A stretch of DNA of 6,249 nt from Planctomycetota bacterium (GTDB taxonomy: Bacteria > Planctomycetota > Planctomycetia > Pirellulales > Pirellulaceae). Below the pieces are notes generated by a model. The model saw only the letters and a program-made list of their open reading frames with translations, had not been told where the DNA came from and made no database searches. The stretch covers positions 1 through 6,249 of the forward strand of contig JAJSAJ010000174.1 of NCBI GenBank assembly GCA_024274855.1, written 5' to 3'. The position numbers were made by a program, and so were the translations under genes. Below, one piece after another: positions 1 through 6,173 of the stretch (position 1 is its first letter; the number at the start of each line of letters is the position of its first letter).

Positions 1-351
1 CTGGATGACAAATCGATCCAAGAAACTACCGAACAGTTCCTGCGGTCAAAGTTCATATCCTCGGTCACTTCGCCCACGTCGCGGCGATGGTGGGCGACCA
101 GTGGCGGCCGGTCGGTCCAGGGACTCGACGGATTATCTTACTACTACAATCGCATCGAACAGGATCCCAAGGTTCTGGCAGCCTTGATGCACGCCACGTA
201 CCACATCTGCTGTGCTGACTCGCTTTCGGGGCTCCCACGCGTTCTGAAGAACGCCGAGTTCAGCAGTGACCAATGGCGGTATCTGAACTTCGCCGCCATC
301 AGTCTGCCTGAACTCTTGCGGCCCGGTATCACGCGCAAAGGCGGCTGGTGA
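1..351 (+). CDS. 3' end of an unrecognised protein, possibly frameshifted
   Basis: Frame 1 is open from the left edge to a TGA at 349-351, giving 116 residues with no start in the window. I do not recognise the family. The last ~70 residues (from about base 127) look like natural protein: a YYYNRIEQDPKVLAALMHAT segment, then a region rich in Leu, Trp and Phe ending in KGGW. Residues 1-18 also look natural (acidic, helix-like). Between about bases 45 and 120, however, frame 1 is rich in Ser, Arg and Trp, while frame 3 reads more like protein (VHILGHFAHVAAMVGDQWRP). This suggests one lost base near 45-50 and one extra base near 118-125, which cancel. Either this is a decayed or mis-sequenced gene, or frame 1 is simply correct and the frame 3 reading is chance. 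No signal peptide or catalytic motif is visible in the part present. Confidence 0.4.
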   Translation: MDDKSIQETTEQFLRSKFISSVTSPTSRRWWATSGGRSVQGLDGLSYYYNRIEQDPKVLAALMHATYHICCADSLSGLPRVLKNAEFSSDQWRYLNFAAISLPELLRPGITRKGGW

Positions 352-407
352 AACCGCCTGCGACTCCGTGTAGACTGCGGTACAAACGGGACCAAATGCG
401 AACCCGG

Positions 408-542
408 TTACTTCCCATTCACGTCCAGTACAACTACGGAAGCGACCGCGTCGGGCGCCTTGGCCGGCAGCACCAGTGTCAACAACAAAGCCAGTTGCAA
501 AGCGGGCGTCCCTATCCGCGAAACACAAGCACGATAAACCAT
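408..542 (-). CDS. Orphan signal-peptide ORF; small secreted peptide or 5' remnant of a lost gene
   Basis: Reading leftward from an ATG at 542-540, this 44-residue ORF begins MVYRACVSR, continues with a hydrophobic stretch (ALQLALLLTLVL) and an A-K-A motif that would suit signal peptidase I, then has only about 15 more residues before a TAA at 410-408. An AAAGGA sequence (plus-strand 551-556) lies 8 nt upstream of the ATG, an ideal Shine-Dalgarno position. A longer in-frame start at 656 exists but adds non-signal-like residues. The start of a secreted protein with almost no mature part suggests a truncated gene; no downstream frame on this strand clearly continues it. It could also be a real small exported peptide, or chance. 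Confidence 0.3.
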   Translation of the reverse strand: MVYRACVSRIGTPALQLALLLTLVLPAKAPDAVASVVVLDVNGK

Positions 543-697
543 CAAAGGTATCCTTTCACAATCCCGAGCCATAAGAACTCGTCGAGCGGGGCGGCAGGGC
601 CGCATTGAATCTGCGTCTGTATCGCAAATCGCTGCCACGAAATCGTTTAACGCCAAGCCGCGGGCGCCGGCTAACGAACCGGTGGAGAGACAACAAC

Positions 698-766
698 ATG
701 TCGACTCATAAAATGACTATAATCACGTCACCGGTCCGCGTCGAGCGATGGTTCACCGGCCATTGA
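698..766 (+). CDS. Possible 22-residue leader or remnant peptide
   Basis: An ATG at 698 opens a 22-codon ORF (MSTHKMTIITSPVRVERWFT followed by GH) ending in TGA at 764-766. The purine-rich GGTGGAGAGA at 681-690 is Shine-Dalgarno-like, though its GGAG is 11 nt from the ATG, slightly long. The ORF ends 70 nt before the nitrilase start and lies in another frame, so it is not an N-terminal extension. It could be a leader peptide, the 5' scrap of a deleted gene, or a chance ORF. A TATAAT hexamer sits inside it, so the two interpretations compete. Confidence 0.2.
   Translation: MSTHKMTIITSPVRVERWFTGH
718..723 (+). promoter_or_regulatory. Candidate -10 element (TATAAT)
   Basis: A perfect TATAAT hexamer stands out in an otherwise GC-rich stretch, 113 nt before the nitrilase ATG. 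No recognisable TTGACA-like -35 is found 16-18 nt upstream, and the TG dinucleotide at 714-715 is one base too far away for a canonical extended -10. If active, transcription would start near 730 and carry the nitrilase and glycosidase genes behind a leader of about 105 nt. Confidence 0.3.
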
Positions 767-823
767 CGGCCACGATGGTGCCAGTCGACGGTCCGTGTCC
801 TTGCAACATCCGCATTTTCGGCC

Positions 824-828
824 GAGGA
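824..828 (+). promoter_or_regulatory. Shine-Dalgarno for the nitrilase-family gene
   Basis: GAGGA lies 8 nt upstream of the ATG at 837. It favours that ATG over the upstream in-frame GTG at 795, because only the ATG gives a compact N-terminus with the twin-arginine motif at residues 10-11 and well-placed ribosome binding. Confidence 0.7.
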
Positions 829-836
829 TTATTGCC

Positions 837-1883
837 ATGTCAGCACCCCATCGATCATCAACAAGACGCTCCTTCTTACAGACTCTGTCCTTGAGTGCTG
901 GAATGGGACTGGGCGCGTTGGCAACGCCGGCGGCCAGTCACGCGGCCGCGTCGCTTCCTAAGGCAAAGCGGTTGCCACGCGAGGTCTGGATCGCCACGGT
1001 CGCCCAGGACGGCATGTTAGCTCAAAACTACAAACAGATGACGCGGATGATGCTCGATCGCATGGAACAGATTGTCCCGCTTCAGCCCGACATCATTTGC
1101 CTGCCCGAGGTGTTTCCGTTTGTCAACACGGCAACCGGCCGACCTCCGTTGGCCGAGGCGGCTGAACAACCGATCGGCAGCATCTCGAAACCGTTTGCTG
1201 AATTCGCTGAAAAGCACAACTGCTACGTTGTATGCCCGATTTACACGACCGATGGCACTCGGTTCTATAACGCATCAGTCTTCATCGATCGGAAGGGCCA
1301 ACTGCTTGGCGAGTACCGAAAGATGCACCCAACCACCGGCGAGATGCAGCGAGGGATCGCGCCCGGACCTACCGACCCGCCTGTCTTCCAGGCCGACTTC
1401 GGAAAGATCGGTTCACAGATCTGTTTCGATATCGAGTGGTCGGACGGTTGGCGAAAACTGCGCAGTGCCGGCGCCGAAATCGTCTTCTGGCCTTCAGCAT
1501 TCGCCGGAGGCAAGATGGTCAATACGAAAGCATGGGAAAACAAGTATTGTGTCGTCTCGAGCACTCGAAAAGGGACCAGCAAGATCTGCGACGTCTCGGG
1601 CCAACCGGCCGGTTGGACCAGCCGATGGAACCGATGGTCGTGTGTTCCAATCAACCTTGAAAAGGCGTTCCTGCATACCTGGCCGTTTTGCCGACACTTC
1701 AAGGATATTTACGCCAAGTATGGTCGAAAAGTCCGCATCACGACATTCGCCGAAGAAGAATGGACCATTATCGAAAGCCGCTCGCCCGACCTGACCGTCG
1801 CGGACGTCCTTAATGAGTTCAACATCCAAACCCACGAACAACATATCCAGGAAGCCGATCAGGCACAACGCAAAGCCCGCTGA
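837..1883 (+). CDS. Tat-exported carbon-nitrogen hydrolase (nitrilase superfamily)
   Basis: This 348-residue protein belongs to the carbon-nitrogen hydrolase (nitrilase/amidase) superfamily, which cleaves non-peptide C-N bonds through a Glu-Lys-Cys triad. All three are visible: E91 in CLPEVFPF, K162 in EYRKMHP, and C196 in SQICFDIEW, followed by a GAEIVFWPSAF strand typical of the fold. Length suits a single catalytic domain plus signal. Residues 1-38 form a twin-arginine signal (TRRSFLQ, then a hydrophobic Ala/Leu/Gly stretch and SHAAA), so the enzyme is probably folded in the cytoplasm and exported by Tat. The ATG at 837 is preferred to the GTG at 795 because of its Shine-Dalgarno sequence. 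The glycosidase gene starts 21 nt after its stop, suggesting co-transcription. Substrate is unknown; an amide on a glycan or glycan-derived compound is a guess from context. Family assignment is firm, specific activity is not. Confidence 0.9.
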   Translation: MSAPHRSSTRRSFLQTLSLSAGMGLGALATPAASHAAASLPKAKRLPREVWIATVAQDGMLAQNYKQMTRMMLDRMEQIVPLQPDIICLPEVFPFVNTATGRPPLAEAAEQPIGSISKPFAEFAEKHNCYVVCPIYTTDGTRFYNASVFIDRKGQLLGEYRKMHPTTGEMQRGIAPGPTDPPVFQADFGKIGSQICFDIEWSDGWRKLRSAGAEIVFWPSAFAGGKMVNTKAWENKYCVVSSTRKGTSKICDVSGQPAGWTSRWNRWSCVPINLEKAFLHTWPFCRHFKDIYAKYGRKVRITTFAEEEWTIIESRSPDLTVADVLNEFNIQTHEQHIQEADQAQRKAR

Positions 1884-1904
1884 CACAACCGTAGAGAACG
1901 CACC

Positions 1905-4763
1905 ATGCGATCATCGATCCCAATTGCCCTGATCCTGTTCACCTCGCTCACCGCAGTCGCTCAGACACCTCCAAACTACCAACTCGACCGCGACTGGCTG
2001 ATCGACTCGGCACCCTTTACGGCACGTATCGAGACCGATCCAAACAACTCGAAAGTCGTACTGTCTAACGGCTTGGTTCGCCGCGTCATCCGACTGAAGC
2101 CGAACGCAGCCACGGTCCGGATCGACAATCTGATGAACGGCCAAGCGGTTCTTCGAGCCGTTCATCCCGAAGCGACCGTGACAATTGACGGAACGACGTA
2201 CCCGATCGGCGGCCTGAGGGGCCAGCCCGACCGCGCTTACCTGACCCGACCCTGGCTCGACTCGCTCGAAGCGATCCCCAATGCGATGCGTCTGACCGGC
2301 ATCAAAACCGGCACTATTGAACCCCGTTTCGCGTGGAAACAGACTCGTCATCACGGACCGGGTACCGAGTGGCCACCGAAAGGCGTCTATCTGCGCATGG
2401 ATTATGCCCTGCCCGCCGAAGCGATCATCGCCCAACGGGCCGCGACCCTCCCCAGCTCGGAAGGCCGCAACGAACTGTTGAGTGACGATTTCAAGACGCT
2501 CACACCAGATTGGCAAGTTCATACGTCCCAAGCCGACGCACGTAGCAGCTTTAGCAATGAAGGAAAGGTTGGCGAAATCTACACGCCGGCCAATACCAGT
2601 GTCTATGCCGAACGCGCGCTGCCCAAGACGACGAGGCTGGTCGAAGTCTCAATCGACACAGGGACCGACAAGAGTGCCAGCTGGGGGCCGGGCCTTGGCC
2701 TCGTCTGGCCCAAGCGAACGGTCAAGTTCTTCTTGCGACCCGGTGCCGGCAGCGACGACGGTCCGCGATTCGGCCTTTGGGATGGCCGGCGCGAGCATCT
2801 GATTGCCCCCGATAACATCAAGCTGGACCTCGCTCGCCCATGGACGCTTCGCATGCGACTCGAACCGGGAATGATCTATTGCGAGGCCAGGCCAACCGAC
2901 GGACCGTGGCGACGCGTAGCCAAACTGGCGGTCGATCCCAAATCGGGAACTCCAACTGCCGCGCGCGTCGGCAAACTCGGCAAAGCGGGCGGTGACAAGG
3001 ACTATCGGGGCGACAAAGGCCCCTTGTCACGACTGCACGTCGAACATTTCGCCGTGTACGGCCGTTTGGATCCCGCTTTGCTGAAGGCCAGACCGGCCGA
3101 CGACCAACGAACCAAGATCCGAGTTTCCGTCCATTACCAACTTTACGACAAGCTGCCCGTCTTCAGCAAATGGGTTACGGTCCACAATCAATCGAACCGG
3201 TCGATCTCGGTCGATCATTTTGTCGCCGAAGAGCTTTCGGTGGTCGAGTTTGACAGTCCGGTCGAGACGCGTGAAGGTCTGCCGCCCACACATCCAACCC
3301 AACTGCACGCCGAAACCGATATGGCGTTCGGTGGCGGCACGCACCAAAACGCCAACCGCCATGCGATCCATTGGCGAACGGAGCCCGAATATCGCACACA
3401 GGTCAACTATCTTCGCCAGAGCCCGTGCCGATTGGTTGTCGAGCCGACATATGGCCCGGCTCAAGACGTACCGCCCGGAAAGACTTTCGAGAGTTTCCGT
3501 CTGTTCGAACTTGTCTACGACGGTACCGACAGCGAGCGGCGCGGATTGACATTAAAGCGAATGTATCGGACGATCGCACCCTGGATTACCGAAAACCCGC
3601 TGATGATGCACATGCGAATCGCACGTCCGGACGCAGTCCGGCAAGCGATCGACCAGTGTGCCGAGGTCGGATTCGAGCTGCTGATCCTCTCCTTCGGCAG
3701 TGGATTCAACGCCGAAAACGACGATCCGAAGTATTTAGAGCAATGGAAATCGATCGCTGATTACGCGCACTCGAAAGGCATCCAGATCGGCTGCTATTCA
3801 CTCCTTTCGTCACGACGGGTCAATGCGAAGGACATGATCGTCTTCCCGCCAGGCCAGACACCGACGCACGGGCAATGTCCCGCATTGACCAGCGATTGGG
3901 GGCAAGCGTACTTCGCAAAGCTGTACAACCTGTTCGAAAAAACAGGATTCGATGCATTCGAACACGACGGCTCCTATCCAGGCGACGTTGATGTGACACC
4001 ACGACCTCCCTTACAGAAAGGAGCTCACGACTCGAGGTGGGCACAATGGCGAATGATATCCGACTATTACAAATGGATGCGGGGCAGGGGGGCGTACCTG
4101 AATGTTCCAGACTTTTTCTACCTGGTCGGATCGAACAAGTGCGGAATGGGCTACCGGGAAACCAACTGGTCGCTTCCCCGTGCCCAACAACTGATTCACG
4201 CTCGCCAGAACATCTACGATGGCACGTGGAGCAAGACGCCGAGCATGGGGTGGATGTTCGTACCGTTGACACAATACCACGGCGGCGGTCCCGCAGCGAC
4301 GATCGAACCACTCGATCAACACTTACCACACTACGAATCAATGATCAACACAATGCTCGGCATGGGCGTCCAGGCGTGCTATCGAGGCCCACGTCTGTTC
4401 GACACCGATCGCACTCGGGACATGGTCAAGGCCCGAGTTGCATGGTACAAGAAATACCGTGACATCCTGGAGAGCGATATGATTCACGGACGGCGAGCGG
4501 ATGGGTACGAACTGGATTGGATCCTACATGCCAATCCAGATTTGCCCCACAAAGGGATGCTGGTTGTCTACAACCCAACCGACCAACCCGTCACCAAGGC
4601 GATCCAGGTTTCACTCTACTATACCGGTCTGAACGGAACAGCCATGATCCGCGACGGGGAATCCGCAGCTCGAAAGTATCCGCTGTCGCCCTGTGGCGCT
4701 GCCAAAATCCGTGTAACCGTTCCGGCGCGCGGCTTTCGATGGTACGTCGTCGACGACGGGTGA
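1905..4763 (+). CDS. Secreted alpha-galactosidase-like (clan GH-D type) glycoside hydrolase with inserted jelly-roll domain
   Basis: A 952-residue exported protein. Residues 1-19 are a Sec signal peptide (hydrophobic IPIALILFTSL, likely cleavage after AVA). Residues ~20-175 and ~402-545 look like two parts of one N-terminal beta-sandwich, as in family 36-like enzymes; between them (about 190-388) is a separate beta-rich segment. Residues ~560-870 resemble the (beta/alpha)8 barrel of alpha-galactosidase-like proteins, with conserved-looking blocks AIDQCAEVGFELLILSFGSG, YSLLSSRRVN, FDAFEHDGSYPGD, GMGYRETNWSLPRA and MGWMFVPLTQYHGGG. D688 in EHDG is a candidate nucleophile; the acid/base residue is not assigned (E752 is one candidate). 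Residues ~880-952 form a C-terminal beta domain. A weak GAGA precedes the start, 21 nt after the nitrilase stop, so the pair is probably an operon. The role is likely cleavage of an exported or extracellular glycan; linkage and sugar are not determined. The ORF is intact. Fold assignment is from recalled family resemblance. Confidence 0.8.
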   Translation: MRSSIPIALILFTSLTAVAQTPPNYQLDRDWLIDSAPFTARIETDPNNSKVVLSNGLVRRVIRLKPNAATVRIDNLMNGQAVLRAVHPEATVTIDGTTYPIGGLRGQPDRAYLTRPWLDSLEAIPNAMRLTGIKTGTIEPRFAWKQTRHHGPGTEWPPKGVYLRMDYALPAEAIIAQRAATLPSSEGRNELLSDDFKTLTPDWQVHTSQADARSSFSNEGKVGEIYTPANTSVYAERALPKTTRLVEVSIDTGTDKSASWGPGLGLVWPKRTVKFFLRPGAGSDDGPRFGLWDGRREHLIAPDNIKLDLARPWTLRMRLEPGMIYCEARPTDGPWRRVAKLAVDPKSGTPTAARVGKLGKAGGDKDYRGDKGPLSRLHVEHFAVYGRLDPALLKARPADDQRTKIRVSVHYQLYDKLPVFSKWVTVHNQSNRSISVDHFVAEELSVVEFDSPVETREGLPPTHPTQLHAETDMAFGGGTHQNANRHAIHWRTEPEYRTQVNYLRQSPCRLVVEPTYGPAQDVPPGKTFESFRLFELVYDGTDSERRGLTLKRMYRTIAPWITENPLMMHMRIARPDAVRQAIDQCAEVGFELLILSFGSGFNAENDDPKYLEQWKSIADYAHSKGIQIGCYSLLSSRRVNAKDMIVFPPGQTPTHGQCPALTSDWGQAYFAKLYNLFEKTGFDAFEHDGSYPGDVDVTPRPPLQKGAHDSRWAQWRMISDYYKWMRGRGAYLNVPDFFYLVGSNKCGMGYRETNWSLPRAQQLIHARQNIYDGTWSKTPSMGWMFVPLTQYHGGGPAATIEPLDQHLPHYESMINTMLGMGVQACYRGPRLFDTDRTRDMVKARVAWYKKYRDILESDMIHGRRADGYELDWILHANPDLPHKGMLVVYNPTDQPVTKAIQVSLYYTGLNGTAMIRDGESAARKYPLSPCGAAKIRVTVPARGFRWYVVDDG
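2475..3068 (+). other. Inserted concanavalin A-like / jelly-roll domain within the glycosidase
   Basis: Residues about 191-388 of the glycosidase begin LLSDDFKTLTPDWQVH, then alternate short beta-like strands (VYAERALP, RLVEVSIDTG, PGLGLVWP, PRFGLWD, PWTLRMRLEPGMIYCEARP) and end HVEHFAVYGRL. The pattern of a 'D.F....W' opening, a 'purity of light scatter'-like series of strands and a closing 'hFaVyG' strand is typical of jelly-roll domains that bind or hydrolyse carbohydrate (laminin G or DUF1080-like). It separates YLRMDYALP from KIRVSVHYQLYDKLPVF, which in relatives I recall follow one another closely. Boundaries are approximate. Confidence 0.5.
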
Positions 4764-4974
4764 ATTCACTCTGAGGGGGGTCGCCAAAGTTGTCGTTTTC
4801 TTCAGGTGCCGCGAGTTGGGTCATCGTGGCCGCCAAAGGCTGGACTGACTGAATAGGAAAAAGGATGAACGGGGCACCGCGCAGCATTTTGCAATGCCCG
4901 TGTGTACGAAGGCTCTAGAACCCGCACATCATCCCACCCCCAACGAGCCTGTCACGTAGAGCTCAACGTTTCGA
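4764..4974. other. Convergent intergenic gap
   Basis: This 211-nt gap separates the stops of two converging genes. I found no strong hairpin followed by a U-run in either direction; the best candidate is a 5-bp stem GCATT/AATGC with loop TTGC at 4884-4897 and no T-tract. A 17-codon ORF at 4864 has an AGG abutting its ATG and is not supported. Two adjacent palindromes (4745-4758 and 4760-4769) lie at the upstream boundary, mostly inside the end of the glycosidase gene. Confidence 0.6.
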
Positions 4975-4977
4975 TCA

Positions 4978-5391
4978 CTTGCCGATCACGCCAAGTTCGG
5001 CAATCGAAGCCCATGGCCCGCCGTTCACTTCCGACAAGATCCGCAATCGAACGAACCGGCCGTGGACCGGCTTCCAGTCCACTTGCTGGGCCGCCCGAGT
5101 TTTTTTGAATGTCGTCTTCGCCACAAGCTTATCGGTTTGATTGAGCGAGTCGCCGACATAGAATTCGCACTTGGCAACCGCACCATTCCAACCACCATCC
5201 TGGCGTGCCAAGTACCGGACGCCCAGAATTTCGCGGTCACGACCAAGGTCGACGACCAATTCGTGTGGATGTGCGGCCACTTTGCCTTGGAACCGTGTAT
5301 GCCAGTGGGTCCTAGGATCGCCATCGAGAGCACAGGCAGCCAGTTTGCCATTACCTTTCGCTTCGCTACTGACGCGGGCCACTTTCAAGTT
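4978..5391 (-). other. F5/8 type C (discoidin-like) domain of the broken sulfatase
   Basis: The final ~138 residues of the sulfatase reading frame begin NLKVARVSSEAKGNG and contain the hallmark pattern ALDGDPRTHWHTRF, HELVVDLGRDREILGVRYLARQ and FVRLRILSEVNGGPWASIAELGVIG. This beta-sandwich domain usually binds carbohydrate and is often attached to secreted sulfatases and glycosidases. It is intact and in frame with the sulfatase C-terminal part, so the disruption lies wholly upstream of it. Confidence 0.75.
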
Positions 5392-5793
5392 CTCGCCGGG
5401 AATCAGCCCCTCTCGAGGCAACGACTCGACTCGACCTGCCCGGCGCGCCGGCCGTTTCGTATCGCCATACTTGGCCTCCCGATCCTCTTGATTCAACGAC
5501 TGGTCGCTGTACGTCCCCTCGTGGACCGGTTGATGGGCCATCTGGGCGAACCTCTTCATCCGGTCCAGGATCTCCGAGTGCCGGTCCGCAACGTTCTCTT
5601 GCTCGGTAATATCCTTGCTCAGATCATACAGCTCCCATCCCTTGCCTTTGCGCGGCTCGATGGCTTTCCAATTTCCCATGCGAACGGCCGTCTGTTGGTG
5701 GAACTCAAAGTAAAGATATTCGTGTTCCTTCTGCTTTCGGCCCGCAGCCTGGGCACCCAGTAATTCGGGGACAATCGAAATACCATCGATATC

Positions 5794-5799
5794 GGTGTC
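5794..5799 (-). other. Deletion junction in the sulfatase gene
   Basis: On the minus strand the junction reads GGTGGTGGGACACCGATATC. The left-hand frame reads GGG ACA CC (Gly-Thr-Pro, as in GGGTP of intact sulfatases) and the right-hand frame reads GAC ACC GAT ATC GAT (Asp-Thr-Asp-Ile-Asp). The shared GACACC could have come from either side, consistent with a deletion between short direct repeats of at least 6 bp. The reading frame changes across it. Confidence 0.6.
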
Positions 5800-6169
5800 C
5801 CACCACCATTGGCCCGCACCGAGGTGTGCCCGGCATGCTTGCCGGTCATCAGACAGCAACGTGTCGGCGCGCAAACAGGCGCACCGGCCAGTGCTTGCGT
5901 AAAACGAACCCCCTCTTTAGCCAATTGGTCGATATTCGGCGTTTCAAAATGCGAGTTGCCCATGCACGACAACTCGTAGTAGCCAAGTTCATCCGACATC
6001 ATGTAAATGATATTCGGCAGATCACTCGCCCCGGCCCGCCTACCGGCCGCTGCCTGGCCGCCGCCAGATGAATCCACGGCCGAGACGGTTGCAGCCGCCC
6101 CAAGAACCAGGGCGAGTGAAAAACACAACGCCCCACAATAATTCGAAAGACAACTCTTCATCGATGCGA

Positions 6170-6173
6170 CTCC
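6170..6173 (-). promoter_or_regulatory. Shine-Dalgarno for the sulfatase gene
   Basis: GGAG on the minus strand lies 8 nt upstream of the ATG at 6161-6159. It supports that start rather than the in-frame ATGs at 6197 and 6191, which would place polar residues ahead of the signal peptide. Confidence 0.6.

Larger units (their letters stand above)
352..836. other. 485-nt region without a full-length gene
   Basis: No long ORF here looks like coding sequence on either strand. The contents are a minus-strand 44-codon ORF with signal-peptide character (408-542), an imperfect inverted repeat AAAGG-TAT-CCTTT (544-556) that includes its ribosome-binding sequence, a plus-strand 22-codon ORF (698-766), a TATAAT hexamer (718-723), and the leader of the nitrilase gene. 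The region may be a graveyard of gene ends between two functional units, since both the gene to the left and the minus-strand ORF look incomplete. I see no tRNA, no tandem repeat and no transposase remnant. Confidence 0.6.
4975..6161 (-). pseudogene. Type I sulfatase with F5/8C domain, disrupted by an internal out-of-frame deletion
   Basis: Type I sulfatases hydrolyse sulfate esters using a formylglycine made from Cys or Ser. The N-terminal part (6161 to about 5794) has a Sec signal (MKSCLSNY, then hydrophobic Ala/Leu, cleavage near TVSA), the metal-site strand PNIIYMMSDELGYYE, ETPNIDQLAKEGVRF, and the motif CAPTRCCLMTG with C97 as formylglycine precursor, then GHTSVRANGGGTP. From there frame 1 of the gene turns to nonsense and stops at 5619, while another frame continues DTDIDGISIVPELLG, YLYFEFHQQTAVRMGNWKAI and WELYDLSKDITEQENVAD, the usual C-terminal end. 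About 250-280 residues of middle catalytic domain, which carry the GKW-type and DNG metal/catalytic motifs, are absent. The start at 6161 is chosen over 6197 from the signal peptide and a GGAG 8 nt upstream. No active sulfatase can be made from this sequence unless the gap is an assembly artefact. Confidence 0.85.

Noticed and set aside
133..528. 131-codon minus-strand ORF overlapping the left-edge fragment
   Set aside because: It has no signal, motif or natural composition, lies mostly antisense to the plausible plus-strand frame, and its start has no convincing ribosome-binding sequence.
757..786. Small stem-loops in the nitrilase leader (GGCC-ATTGAC-GGCC; CCAC-GAT-GGTG) as a riboswitch
   Set aside because: Stems are only 4 bp, and no known aptamer consensus is visible.
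795..836. GTG start at 795 giving the nitrilase 14 extra N-terminal residues
   Set aside because: The added residues are polar and lengthen the Tat signal without need; the ATG at 837 has GAGGA at the right distance.
1072..1794. 240-codon plus-strand ORF inside the nitrilase gene
   Set aside because: It is a Ser/Arg/Pro-rich shadow in another frame of a gene with an intact catalytic triad.
1911..2531. 206-codon minus-strand ORF opposite the glycosidase N-terminus
   Set aside because: It is antisense to a well-supported gene and shows no recognisable protein features.
4872..4899. Possible terminator hairpin between the convergent genes
   Set aside because: Only 5-bp stems form (GCATT/AATGC or GGGCA/TGCCC, mutually exclusive), with no T-run on either side.
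5062..5763. 233-codon plus-strand ORF across the sulfatase C-terminal part
   Set aside because: It is antisense to a reading frame with clear sulfatase and F5/8C motifs; long antisense ORFs are common in GC-rich DNA.
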